From a virus, in IMG/VR virus record IMGVR_UViG_3300010938_000053, positions 1 to 51,416 of that record: a stretch of DNA of 51,416 nucleotides; one strand, given 5' to 3'. Under the pieces are notes generated by a model that saw only the letters and a program-made list of their open reading frames with translations, was not told the DNA's origin and did no database searches. Positions within the stretch are counted from its first letter, which is position 1; the number at the start of each line of letters is the position of its first letter. Shown here piece after piece: positions 39,701 through 46,538 of the stretch. Made by a program: the position numbers and the translations under genes.

Positions 39701-41107
39701 TTGTGCAAATTCACTTGTGATTAAACGCTCAAATGCATTTATCAACTTCTCGACAGCTGCAGCAGCATTGTTGTTCTTCTTATCAAACTCTTCATAAACC
39801 GACGCCGTGCCGCCCAGCGCTTCAGCGCTCTGCACGATACGCTTGTTTACCAACTCTACGTTGCCACCCAACTTACCTAGCGCCTCGATTGCGCCCTGTT
39901 GGCCTATTCCGAGCTCGTCAAGAAGTTGCGCAAAATTTTTCGTACCGTCGCCTCCTTCAGCTAATTTTTTGGCGACGAAAACAAGAGCGCCGACGAGGTC
40001 TTTTTTAATGAGATTCGCGAATTCTGCAGTTTCGCGAGACGATAGATTAAGTGACTTTGCGAATTCCGCAGGAGATTTCGCCAACTCAACTAAAAGCCGA
40101 CTAATTGCTGTTGCGCCGCGCTCTGCAGAGACGTTCGCCTCTGCAAGCGCCGTTGATAGCCCAAATATCCTTTCGGACGTGATGCCCAAAGGACCCGCAA
40201 CACCAGATAATCTTCCGACGAAGTCGGCAATGAGCGGTGCGGTAGCAGAGCCCTGCGACTCCAGAAAGTTGAGGGCGTTTCCTATCTTTAAGATATCATC
40301 TGCCGGGTTATCCGAGCGGAGGTCTGATAGAGAGTTGCGCAGCCCTGCGATGATGCGCGTTAGCTCGTCTACGTTGTTTCCGAAGGCATCGCCTAGAGCT
40401 ACGTTGAGCACATCGACAGATTTAGTGAATTCAAGCAGCTGCTCTTTAGCAATACCCAACTGCCCGCCTATCTCTGCAATTTTGAGCCGGTCGGCGAGTG
40501 AAGTTCTTGTGTCGATTTTTTCGATTTCTTCGCGAAAACGATTAGCTTCTTGGATGGTGAGGCCTGTTGTTTTTGCGACGTTAGCGACAGCGTCCGTTAG
40601 TTCAGTGTTTGCTCTGATGATGCGTTCTACACCGAAGCCAAGACCGAGCGCGGCGAACGATTGAAATAGGCCTGTCAGGGCGGACTTGTAATTGCCCACG
40701 TTGCCTGTGAATCGCCCTATGCTTTGTTCGATGCCGTCGATTTCCTTCTTAATGCGCGCGGCATCTTTGATGAGCTGTTGCCCGAAGGCGCTTTTTCGCT
40801 CTTCGGCGGAGAGTTGCGCGATTTTTTGAGACAGCTGTGAGTATTCAATGCGGAGTCCCGCAAGGCTGTCCTTAGGAACTTTTAGCGCGGCAAACTGTTT
40901 GTTGAGCTCGCGCTGCTGGGTGTTGAGGTCTTGGATGTTTCTTTTTGTTTTGGCGAGTTCATCGACGAGCTCTTTATAGCGTTCAGGGCCTGGATTTTTT
41001 TTCAGCTCTGCGTTGATTTCTTTAATGCGCGCCCTGGCGGCAAGGAGCTTGGCGGTGAGGTCTGCGTCTTCGACTTGCAGCTGGATAAAGGCAACTTGGC
41101 GCGGCAT
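36797..41107 (-). CDS. Tail tape measure protein
   Basis: 1436 residues, the longest gene. Long coiled-coil stretches (residues ~1-130 and ~700-1180, rich in Glu/Arg/Lys/Gln), and hydrophobic segments around residues 130-160, 535-575 and 1190-1225. The Gly-rich C-terminus (FAEGGPIGEK, FAQGGFVG) is typical of tape measures. At about 1.5 angstrom per residue the tail would be roughly 0.2 micrometres. It sits between the tail completion/chaperone genes and the distal tail genes. Confidence 0.92.
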   Translation of the reverse strand: MPRQVAFIQLQVEDADLTAKLLAARARIKEINAELKKNPGPERYKELVDELAKTKRNIQDLNTQQRELNKQFAALKVPKDSLAGLRIEYSQLSQKIAQLSAEERKSAFGQQLIKDAARIKKEIDGIEQSIGRFTGNVGNYKSALTGLFQSFAALGLGFGVERIIRANTELTDAVANVAKTTGLTIQEANRFREEIEKIDTRTSLADRLKIAEIGGQLGIAKEQLLEFTKSVDVLNVALGDAFGNNVDELTRIIAGLRNSLSDLRSDNPADDILKIGNALNFLESQGSATAPLIADFVGRLSGVAGPLGITSERIFGLSTALAEANVSAERGATAISRLLVELAKSPAEFAKSLNLSSRETAEFANLIKKDLVGALVFVAKKLAEGGDGTKNFAQLLDELGIGQQGAIEALGKLGGNVELVNKRIVQSAEALGGTASVYEEFDKKNNNAAAAVEKLINAFERLITSEFAQDAIAAFARALTDAVEIVEKFIQLVQSSSSELLSLGGVFFAFTRPGIEVANAMRSAAAATTTMTAATVRQTVATTAATAATRALAAAQAALPLLAVVAGIYAIVKAVQLYNDSLSASEKASRALADAQKEIADSTKEEVAAVESSFAVLKNVASSYEERAKAIKSLTDKYPELLEGIDLEKASLEQLTRIQKELTEEIIRGAAARAKARAQEEVAAKIVEQQLRVERARAAAQREQVQPVSRPAALGSAAGVDVSSALTAADRLAVEEKRLQKLREELEEVGKAFDRAFKLDKKREDFAIQVVVPEREQKNVEQVSASLDAFRSEQSEKDKKAAERLAEERKRNLEAQLSRIADIEKSIRSLRLSEEDKYKEQIIALDNELIDKLEKNRERLLALQKSISERLGREVIVRSIEDVRQLRDVRREDIQEVELIERERKTLVEVYSERRKVIEQEQQKEIRQRQVELFKQIESLREIEREAEVESTRQVVEAIKRSYEARIEQVQLFEQQQRAIIIKERAAGLLAEEDAKKREQELALRVANDKLAIEKEYAQRTSELIEQVRDVRLQAAKEELDSRLLLIEVAKQEQIQSARERARAAGVSGDAEQEVQVIEQRAIADAIAAQQKYAAVVREIESELQQLKIEGIKKVSDAQQEAFELEIAQIEELQRRRREAVEQAIELSQSFADKLLELASISADNEKSARLRAIDEEYEAKKKRAGQNAKLVERLEKEQAKKKEEIEKEAAEKRKQIAIVEAIINTAVAVTRVIYNPVLAAATAALGALQVAIIKSKQFAEGGPIGEKTKEKSYGYYAIDFYRSIPDVSRGGLLRAVAPADDTGHRVAGKLERSGAVVHEGEYVAPRWMVKRMPALFGALEQIRASRKVPTAGAFLPAFAQGGFVGVPALGQAQAQGAVVVSVNAQAQFDDEQVQAIAEQIAERNAQRVERALAEGLFDANRRLEREQALKKNRLI

Positions 41108-41109
41108 GT

Positions 41110-41643
41110 TTATATAACTTTAAAGCTTTGAAAGACAAGCGCTTTGCCGATTTGCGCCGAGACCTCGCGGGCGCCGGCGGCAGTGAGGGTGTCTACTGCT
41201 TTTTCGAGCGTGTCGTCGAGGGTCTCGGAGGCAAAGCCCGTGCGGCGGCCTGTTTGGGAGAAGCGGCGACTGGCTGTTGTTGGCATGCCTTCAATTTTGT
41301 GCCTTCTGGCGGTGGCGAAGGCAGCTCGCAGGGCGGAGTTGTCGGAAAGGCCTTTTGATTGAAAATAAGCCTTGAGTCCTTGTATGTACTTGCTTGTCTT
41401 TGCCCTTGAGCTGCCTGGCGTGTACGGGATGCGCTCCGGGCGGACGCCGTAGTTGAGCGGGAAAGCGTAATCGTACATTTGTAGCTCTCCAACCAAACCC
41501 GTAGGTGTTTTTGAGACAAGTGTGCGCATCGACGCCTCGAGTGCGCCTGTGTTGCGGTGACCTTGCGCTTCAAGTGTTCGCTTCGCACTTGCAGCGATGT
41601 CTTGCATGACTTGAGAGAGTGTTTGCTCAATCATAGCATTCAT
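41110..41643 (-). CDS. HK97-gp10-like tail completion protein
   Basis: 177 residues from ATG 41643 (a start at 41634 is nearly as good; the longer frame from 41700 overlaps the upstream gene much more). The pattern NTGALEASMRTLVSK, DYAFPLNYGVRPERIPYTPG and a basic C-terminal half follow HK97 gp10-like neck/tail completion proteins. Ends 2 bases before the tape measure gene. Confidence 0.7.
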   Translation of the reverse strand: MNAMIEQTLSQVMQDIAASAKRTLEAQGHRNTGALEASMRTLVSKTPTGLVGELQMYDYAFPLNYGVRPERIPYTPGSSRAKTSKYIQGLKAYFQSKGLSDNSALRAAFATARRHKIEGMPTTASRRFSQTGRRTGFASETLDDTLEKAVDTLTAAGAREVSAQIGKALVFQSFKVI

Positions 41644-42166
41644 GAGTAATGACTTCCGCCTCGATGCCTGTGCCGCAAATTTTCGTAGCTGGCGACTCAA
41701 TGCGAAACATCTTTATCAATTGCTGCACATCAAACTGTGCTGAGAGGTCGCCCACAACAGGCATGAGAAGTTTTTGCGTGCGATAAAACGCCTCGTTTGC
41801 GCTTTCGGGCTGAGTGTATTCTGCTGGCGAACGGCCTGGCGCTTCGGGAAGGGCGACTAAGCAGCCTATTTGGACGGCGTAGTTTATTGAAAAAGACTTG
41901 TGTCCTGAAGGTGTTACTCTCGCTCCGAGTTCGACAACGAACATAAGCGGAAACATCCAGCTGATGTCGTTTGGTGTGTACCGTTCTTCTTTCCACAGCT
42001 TTGAGAAGAAGAATGGGCTCTCACGGTCGAATATTGTAACAGCGAGGTTTGGAGTTGTAGCGTCGATGTTAGCAGATGGTGAAAACACTCTAAAAGTGTT
42101 GATGTCTCTGTAGTTGATATTGTTATTGTTGAGCTGTTGGCGGATGTAGCGATAGACATCGAGCAT
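41627..42166 (-). CDS. Tail terminator/completion-like protein
   Basis: 179 residues, mixed alpha/beta. FRVFSPSANIDATTPNLAV and SWMFPLMFVVELGARV fit no exact family I can name. Between the frameshifted chaperone-like gene and the gp10-like gene, the position suits a tail terminator. Overlaps its neighbour by 17 bases or less. Confidence 0.55.
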   Translation of the reverse strand: MLDVYRYIRQQLNNNNINYRDINTFRVFSPSANIDATTPNLAVTIFDRESPFFFSKLWKEERYTPNDISWMFPLMFVVELGARVTPSGHKSFSINYAVQIGCLVALPEAPGRSPAEYTQPESANEAFYRTQKLLMPVVGDLSAQFDVQQLIKMFRIESPATKICGTGIEAEVITHECYD

Positions 42167-42168
42167 GG

Positions 42169-43139
42169 CTATACGAGTTGTGATGCGTTGGACAATGATA
42201 ATAAATGAAGAGCTTCGAGAAGCGGCGCGCGTTTGGCGGAGTAGATGGGCGGTTCGCTATTTGTTGTGAAAAACGCATGTTTGACGAGCTCTAAGTAGAC
42301 GCTTCGCCAGCCAGTGCGCTCAAATGCAGCTTTGGCTTTCGTTTGTATTTCAGCTCGGGCCTTAGCTTGCGCAGCTGATGAGGTTGGGTCGCTAGCTGCA
42401 GGAGCAGGTGGAACTTCGTTAAAGAAGTAAAAGCAGTCTGCTCGCTGCGCAAGTTGCTCAGCGAGACTTCGGAAAAAAAATCGACGACAAGGGCTGTTTG
42501 GGCGTCGATGTCGGCGAAGAAAGCTGCGCGGTCGGTGATAAAGCGCTGCATGTCTTCGTGCTCGACGGGCAAAGCTTCGTCTGGCTTGCGGCAAAGTACT
42601 GCGATAAGATGCAGATAGTAAGAGTAAAGTGCAGAGCCGTCCGGGTCGTCTTTGACTTTTTGCGAAGCGATGCGGGCGATTTCGCTTGCTTCGACAAATT
42701 CAGCAACGGTCATTTTTTCGTGGCGGCCGGCGGCGTATTGCGCGATGAGCGGCGAGCGGCGGAAAGGGAAGTCGAAAACTTCGTCTTTGTAGACGAACGT
42801 TTCTGGCTGATTGTCAATGTCAAAGAAACGCTGAGAGCACACGTTTACGCAGTGAGCAAAAAGAGCGTCGATAGATTGTGATCGTTCGTTGAAATGAATT
42901 TCTTTTGCTTTGTACAGCGCGCAAGGTTCGAGGCCCAAAAACGCCTCGACGGCATCGACGACGATATGGGCTGCGGGCACGTCCGACAGGGCATCGTCGT
43001 CACCATCGACATCTGCTTTGATGAGCGGCTGTATTTTTTTAGAAAAAACAATGTAGTTGCGGAGCGGCAGTTCGTCAAGCGACGATGCCGCTTTAACGTG
43101 GATGACGTCTTCTGCGATTTTTAACGTTACGTTTATCAT
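42169..43139 (-). CDS. Probable tail assembly chaperone made with a -1 frameshift at T8
   Basis: The frame from ATG 43139 continues to a stop at 42291 (282 residues). After residue 222 its sequence becomes low-complexity and untypical, while the -1 frame continues as a good protein (FRSLAEQLAQRADCFYFF, ERTGWRSVYLELVKHAFF) to a stop at 42169, 3 bases before the next gene. The switch lies at GAT-TTT-TTT-TCC with eight T residues. The shifted product would have 323 residues. Tail chaperones upstream of the tape measure often use -1 frameshifting (lambda G/GT). A true single gene with an assembly or mutation error in the homopolymer is the alternative. Confidence 0.7.
42471..42482 (-). other. Homopolymer T8 slip site
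   Basis: Minus-strand GATTTTTTTTCC; the eight T residues are at 42473-42480. After two TTT codons the ribosome could move back one base to read TTC. No downstream stem-loop was checked in detail. Confidence 0.6.
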
Positions 43140-43669
43140 TAAAAAACGTTTTGAGTCCTAACCTCTTTTAAAATATTTTGTCTCAACTTTAACCATAAGG
43201 CGTAAGGGTCGCCCAGCTCTTCTTCTGTCGTAAGCCCTTCGTCGATTGCCGTTCTCAGCAGCCTGCCGATGTCGACGACTGCATCGATATGTTCAAATCT
43301 CGTACAGATGAGCATTGCGCACATTTCGCTCCCGTCAAGCCCTTCCCAAGGCAATTCGTGTCTTGAGAAATAGTCTTTTACGACAAGCGCATAGAATCGC
43401 GAAAGAAAGTTTTTCTCTTTTCTATATTTCTTTATTATTTCTACAAAAGACTTATAAAGCTTAGCGTCGTGCATGAGAAAAACTTTTTTCGCTCGTTTCC
43501 CTTTTAGCTGAAGCGCATCTACAATGTCCTGCGCGATGAGCTCTCTTGCGACATCAGACAATATCATTCCGTTTTTCTTGTATGCTGAAAACCACTCATT
43601 AAAAAACCGAGAGCCTCTTTTGAATTGCGCGTTGAGGACAATATCCAAGTAGCAATTTTTCTTGCCCAT
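43139..43669 (-). CDS. Unknown tail-region protein
   Basis: 176 residues, mostly helical, basic (KGKRAKKVFLMHDAKLYKS). Its stop overlaps the next start as TAATG. Its start lies only 6 bases after the U-run of a strong terminator, so expression seems to need read-through. No family recognised. Confidence 0.65.
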   Translation of the reverse strand: MGKKNCYLDIVLNAQFKRGSRFFNEWFSAYKKNGMILSDVARELIAQDIVDALQLKGKRAKKVFLMHDAKLYKSFVEIIKKYRKEKNFLSRFYALVVKDYFSRHELPWEGLDGSEMCAMLICTRFEHIDAVVDIGRLLRTAIDEGLTTEEELGDPYALWLKLRQNILKEVRTQNVF

Positions 43670-43675
43670 TACCCT

Positions 43676-43716
43676 AAAAAAAAAATCCTCTACCCGCGAC
43701 AGTAGCGGGCAGAGGA
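43676..43716 (-). terminator. Terminator with a 10-base U run directly before a start codon
   Basis: Stem TCCTCT-CCCGC/GCGGG-AGAGGA (one A/C position, G-U on the minus strand) with a 7-base loop (43686-43716), then ten T residues, then AGGGTA and ATG 43669. It should stop the leftward early transcript here unless antitermination occurs. Confidence 0.85.
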
Positions 43717-43736
43717 AGAAATGAAAAAAGAAAAGG

Positions 43737-44297
43737 TCATCTCATAGTATTATTTGGGAGCAAAGATAGCAAGTCTTTTTCGGCAACGAACGGGCAAAAC
43801 GATATTCGCGCCCAGTAAGCGCTACAAGTGAAGAAAACGTTGTTGTAGATAGCTGCTATTTCTTCTATAGAAGGCGCTCTATTTTTTTTGAGAACGAACG
43901 CTAGGTGAATGGGAAGCAGGTTAAAATGAAAGTAAGCTGCAGCAAGTGTTGACATGTTGTCTGGAGTGCGCGATTCGATGTCTTTGCAATATTCGCGCAT
44001 ATCGACTGCGAGATGTGAAGCTTTGAGAAAGTCTCGTGGAGTATATATCAAAGTGCCGTCGCGCTGCTCAAATGTCGAGTAAGCGTCAAATTCTTCTCGA
44101 TAGAAAAGCGGGCGCGAGTCGTTAAATGGAATGTGCTCTTCTTCGTATATAAGCCGTCGTTTTTCCTCGCGCGCTTCTTCAACGAGAAGAGACGTTCTTG
44201 ATTTGACGAAGTTGATATAGTGCTGCGCCTGTTCGCGCGTTTGAATTGAGCCGAGCGCGAAGGCGACTGGCATTTCTGTTACTTTTGTGATACGCAT
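43737..44297 (-). CDS. Unknown protein upstream of the tail module
   Basis: 186 residues, helical and acidic/basic mixed, with an aromatic stretch (YFHFNLLPIHLAFVL, about 121-135). It is read from a start only 24 bases from the divergent endolysin start and followed by a terminator. No family recognised. Confidence 0.6.
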   Translation of the reverse strand: MRITKVTEMPVAFALGSIQTREQAQHYINFVKSRTSLLVEEAREEKRRLIYEEEHIPFNDSRPLFYREEFDAYSTFEQRDGTLIYTPRDFLKASHLAVDMREYCKDIESRTPDNMSTLAAAYFHFNLLPIHLAFVLKKNRAPSIEEIAAIYNNVFFTCSAYWARISFCPFVAEKDLLSLLPNNTMR

Positions 44298-44321
44298 ATA
44301 ACTAACTTTTTATTATGAATT

Positions 44322-44885
44322 ATGAATAATGTGTTAATAACCGAGGGTGTTCTTCAGTCGATAAGAAACAACTATAAGCACTTTTCTATATCACTGAAAA
44401 TCAAGGAGAACATTGAGCTTATCGTGCACACGTGCAGCGTTGAGGGCGTCGTCATGCCCGAGCAGGTCGCTTATGTGATGGGCACGGTATGGCATGAATC
44501 GCGTTTTATTAGTCAAGTTGAGCGAAGGGCAACGCAAGGAACGCGGGTGTTTGACATGCAGGAGCAATACTGGCACACGGGCTATTTTGGGAGAGGGTTT
44601 ATTCAGCTGACGTGGAAGCGCAATTACGAACTGTTTAGCCGGCTTCTTGGAGTTGACCTGGTTGGAAATCCGAGCCTGGCATTGAAAGAGGACATCGCGG
44701 CTAAAGTGGCGGTCATTGGCATGCGCGACGGGCTGTTCACAGGGAAAAAGTTGTCCGATTATTTCAAAGAAGGCCGGCGGCCGCGATGGCTGGAGGCGCG
44801 GCGCATTGTGAACAATATGTTTCACGCTGCAGAAGTCGCAGATGCTGCGAAGCTGATATATCGCTATGTCAAACATGCTTTTTAA
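44322..44885 (+). CDS. Endolysin, GH19-like muramidase/chitinase
   Basis: 187 residues on the plus strand within a leftward block. Catalytic Glu59 in TVWHESRF, then YWHTGYFGRGFIQLTWKRNY (78-101 region) are the hallmarks of GH19-type phage lysins. FTGKKLSDYF and EARRIVNN follow as in that family. It cleaves the peptidoglycan glycan chain. No signal peptide, so a holin is needed. A TACTTTTG box at 44280-44287 may be its promoter. It is convergent with the transglycosylase gene (1 base between stops). Confidence 0.88.
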   Translation: MNNVLITEGVLQSIRNNYKHFSISLKIKENIELIVHTCSVEGVVMPEQVAYVMGTVWHESRFISQVERRATQGTRVFDMQEQYWHTGYFGRGFIQLTWKRNYELFSRLLGVDLVGNPSLALKEDIAAKVAVIGMRDGLFTGKKLSDYFKEGRRPRWLEARRIVNNMFHAAEVADAAKLIYRYVKHAF

Positions 44886-44886
44886 T

Positions 44887-45735
44887 TTATTGTACATACT
44901 GATACATAAGCAGTTGTTTTTTGCGCGTCATCGCCAAGTACAGCTCCTCGACCGTGATATCGCCATCGGGCGCTTGCTTGTAAATAGTGCCGTCACGACT
45001 TAGCCGCCAGCCGTCCAGGCCTTTGTTCATGTAGTAGGCAGGGTTGTTTTTGCCGGCGTAAATAATCCTGTTCGGCGGTGCATTAATGAGTGCAGGAGCA
45101 AAAACAGCGAGGTAGACGTCTATTTCTGTACTCAAATTGACGTTTGCTTGCGCTTGACGTCGCAATAAGTACTTGTGCGACAGCGACATGATGAAGTCAA
45201 TGTCGCGCGCACGGCAGGCGGCGATGACTTGTTCGATAGAAACGCCCATGCCTGACAGGCCGGCGCGGGTGAACTGCAGCCAGCCAGCGGCGACGTTGTC
45301 GTCGCGGACGCGGAAGGGATTAAGTGAACATTCGAGCAGGGCGACGGCGTAAATGCTTTCTTCTTTGCAGCCCAATTGCTCTGCGGTGTGTCTTGTCCAT
45401 GCGATTGTTTTTTCTGCTGCGTAGTCTCCAGCCTGCCGGCGCAACTCCGCGTGCGCAGCGCGGAGAAACAGGGCGTCGGCATCGTCAGACGGGCGCGCTT
45501 TGACTACTTCGAAATATCGCGTGTACACGTAGTACACGGCATTAAGCACAGGCGCTTTGGCGATTGTCGCAACGAATGCGATGAACATCGACGCTACAAC
45601 AATTCGAGCGCGGAATGCCCAGCGAGCGACTTTCGCTATCGCAAAAAGCGAAAGGAATATCGCTCGAACGATAGTAATTGCTGCGAACGACAGCAGCAAG
45701 TTGATGACAAACGTCAAATGCTCACTGTCCTGCAT
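44887..45735 (-). CDS. Membrane-anchored lytic transglycosylase-like protein
   Basis: 282 residues. Two hydrophobic segments (about 8-35 and 45-66) precede a soluble part. The catalytic region LLECSLNPF with Glu135 and VAAGWLQFT (148-156) resembles SLT-type transglycosylases (ES...GA-G--Q). Anchored in the inner membrane with the active domain outside, it could open peptidoglycan for genome entry or assist lysis. Convergent with the endolysin. Confidence 0.75.
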   Translation of the reverse strand: MQDSEHLTFVINLLLSFAAITIVRAIFLSLFAIAKVARWAFRARIVVASMFIAFVATIAKAPVLNAVYYVYTRYFEVVKARPSDDADALFLRAAHAELRRQAGDYAAEKTIAWTRHTAEQLGCKEESIYAVALLECSLNPFRVRDDNVAAGWLQFTRAGLSGMGVSIEQVIAACRARDIDFIMSLSHKYLLRRQAQANVNLSTEIDVYLAVFAPALINAPPNRIIYAGKNNPAYYMNKGLDGWRLSRDGTIYKQAPDGDITVEELYLAMTRKKQLLMYQYVQ

Positions 45736-45868
45736 AGTTGTTAAAGCTATCGATGTTGTCCTTGTACTCTAAGTACTTTGCGACAAAATATATAAGCTGA
45801 ATAAGCAGAATGCCGGCGACGATGAAACAAAATCGCGCAAAGACCTTTAATAGTTTAATATCGTCCAT
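45722..45868 (-). CDS. 48-residue single-span membrane protein
   Basis: MDDIKLLKVFARFCFIVAGI followed by LLIQLIYFVAKYLEYKDN: one membrane segment (about 10-30) and a charged tail. It overlaps the transglycosylase gene by 14 bases and follows the next small membrane gene by 5 bases. It may be a small holin or a lysis regulator, because two peptidoglycan enzymes are next to it. Too small to assign by family. Confidence 0.65.
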   Translation of the reverse strand: MDDIKLLKVFARFCFIVAGILLIQLIYFVAKYLEYKDNIDSFNNYAGQ

Positions 45869-45873
45869 GTTTT

Positions 45874-45996
45874 TTAATTAAAAAGTTTTATAATAATTTC
45901 ACCGTAGAACCACAACAGCGCGCAAACGGCAAAAAGAACAATGTATCCGCCGCAGCCGTCTTTTACTTCTTTGTCTTTTAAATTGTTGTTTTTCAT
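45874..45996 (-). CDS. 40-residue single-span membrane protein
   Basis: A polar start (MKNNNLKDKEVKDGCGG), then YIVLFAVCALLWFYGEIII and KLFN. One membrane segment near residues 18-36. It belongs to the same compact block as 45722-45868. Possibly a small holin or membrane regulator; family unknown. Confidence 0.6.
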   Translation of the reverse strand: MKNNNLKDKEVKDGCGGYIVLFAVCALLWFYGEIIIKLFN

Positions 45997-46045
45997 AGTT
46001 ATTTCACTTTTTTTTAAAACCAAAAATGCTTCCTAAAAAACATCA

Positions 46046-46537
46046 TTATTGTGTAGTTAGTAAATACAATAGAGAAATAAGAACAACGAGCATAAAAAAC
46101 ATCAGCGCAAGCTCTATTAAGAACACGACAATCAGCGCAATAACTGCGCCAACTGGGTAGGGCATGATGGCAAGGGCTGGGATGAGAATGCCGCTCGTCT
46201 TGACGCTATGGAGCTCCATCAGTGCGAAGAGAGCAAGGCCTGCGATGGCGTTCGGGAAAAAGCTGTAAAACCACTCCGTGTGCCCTGCATGTTTTCGCAT
46301 CGACGCACGGAAGGGCGAAAAAAGGCGATGCAAAAACTTTTCGTGTCTTTCAGAAAAAGGAGACGGCACAGCAACAATGACGTATACTTTTGACGGTACG
46401 AGTGAACAGTCTAAATGTAGCTCGTCTGCGATTTGCGCAGCGCGCAAGGTGGGCGAAGAAGATATGCCTATTTTAAAGACATAAGGCAGCCCAGGCGCCC
46501 ACATAACGTATATTTTCTTAAACCTAAAAGTTAACAT
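46046..46537 (-). CDS. Membrane-anchored GIY-YIG/T5orf172-like protein
   Basis: 163 residues from ATG 46537, two bases before the upstream gene's stop. Residues 9-23 (IYVMWAPGLPYVFKI) recall the GIY...YIG strands, then TLRAAQI, ERHEKFLHRLF (62-72) and HTEWF (86-90) fit the T5orf172/MUG113 branch of GIY-YIG nucleases. The C-terminal 65 residues have two or three hydrophobic segments. A nuclease tethered to the membrane could cut incoming DNA, for superinfection exclusion, or host DNA; this is inference. Confidence 0.6.
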   Translation of the reverse strand: MLTFRFKKIYVMWAPGLPYVFKIGISSSPTLRAAQIADELHLDCSLVPSKVYVIVAVPSPFSERHEKFLHRLFSPFRASMRKHAGHTEWFYSFFPNAIAGLALFALMELHSVKTSGILIPALAIMPYPVGAVIALIVVFLIELALMFFMLVVLISLLYLLTTQ

Positions 46538-46538
46538 A

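Noticed and set aside
42169-42594. Independent gene in the -1 frame
   Set aside because: Its first 40 residues are very Arg-rich and lie inside the zero-frame gene; only the part after the T8 site looks like a protein, so it is treated as a frameshift extension.
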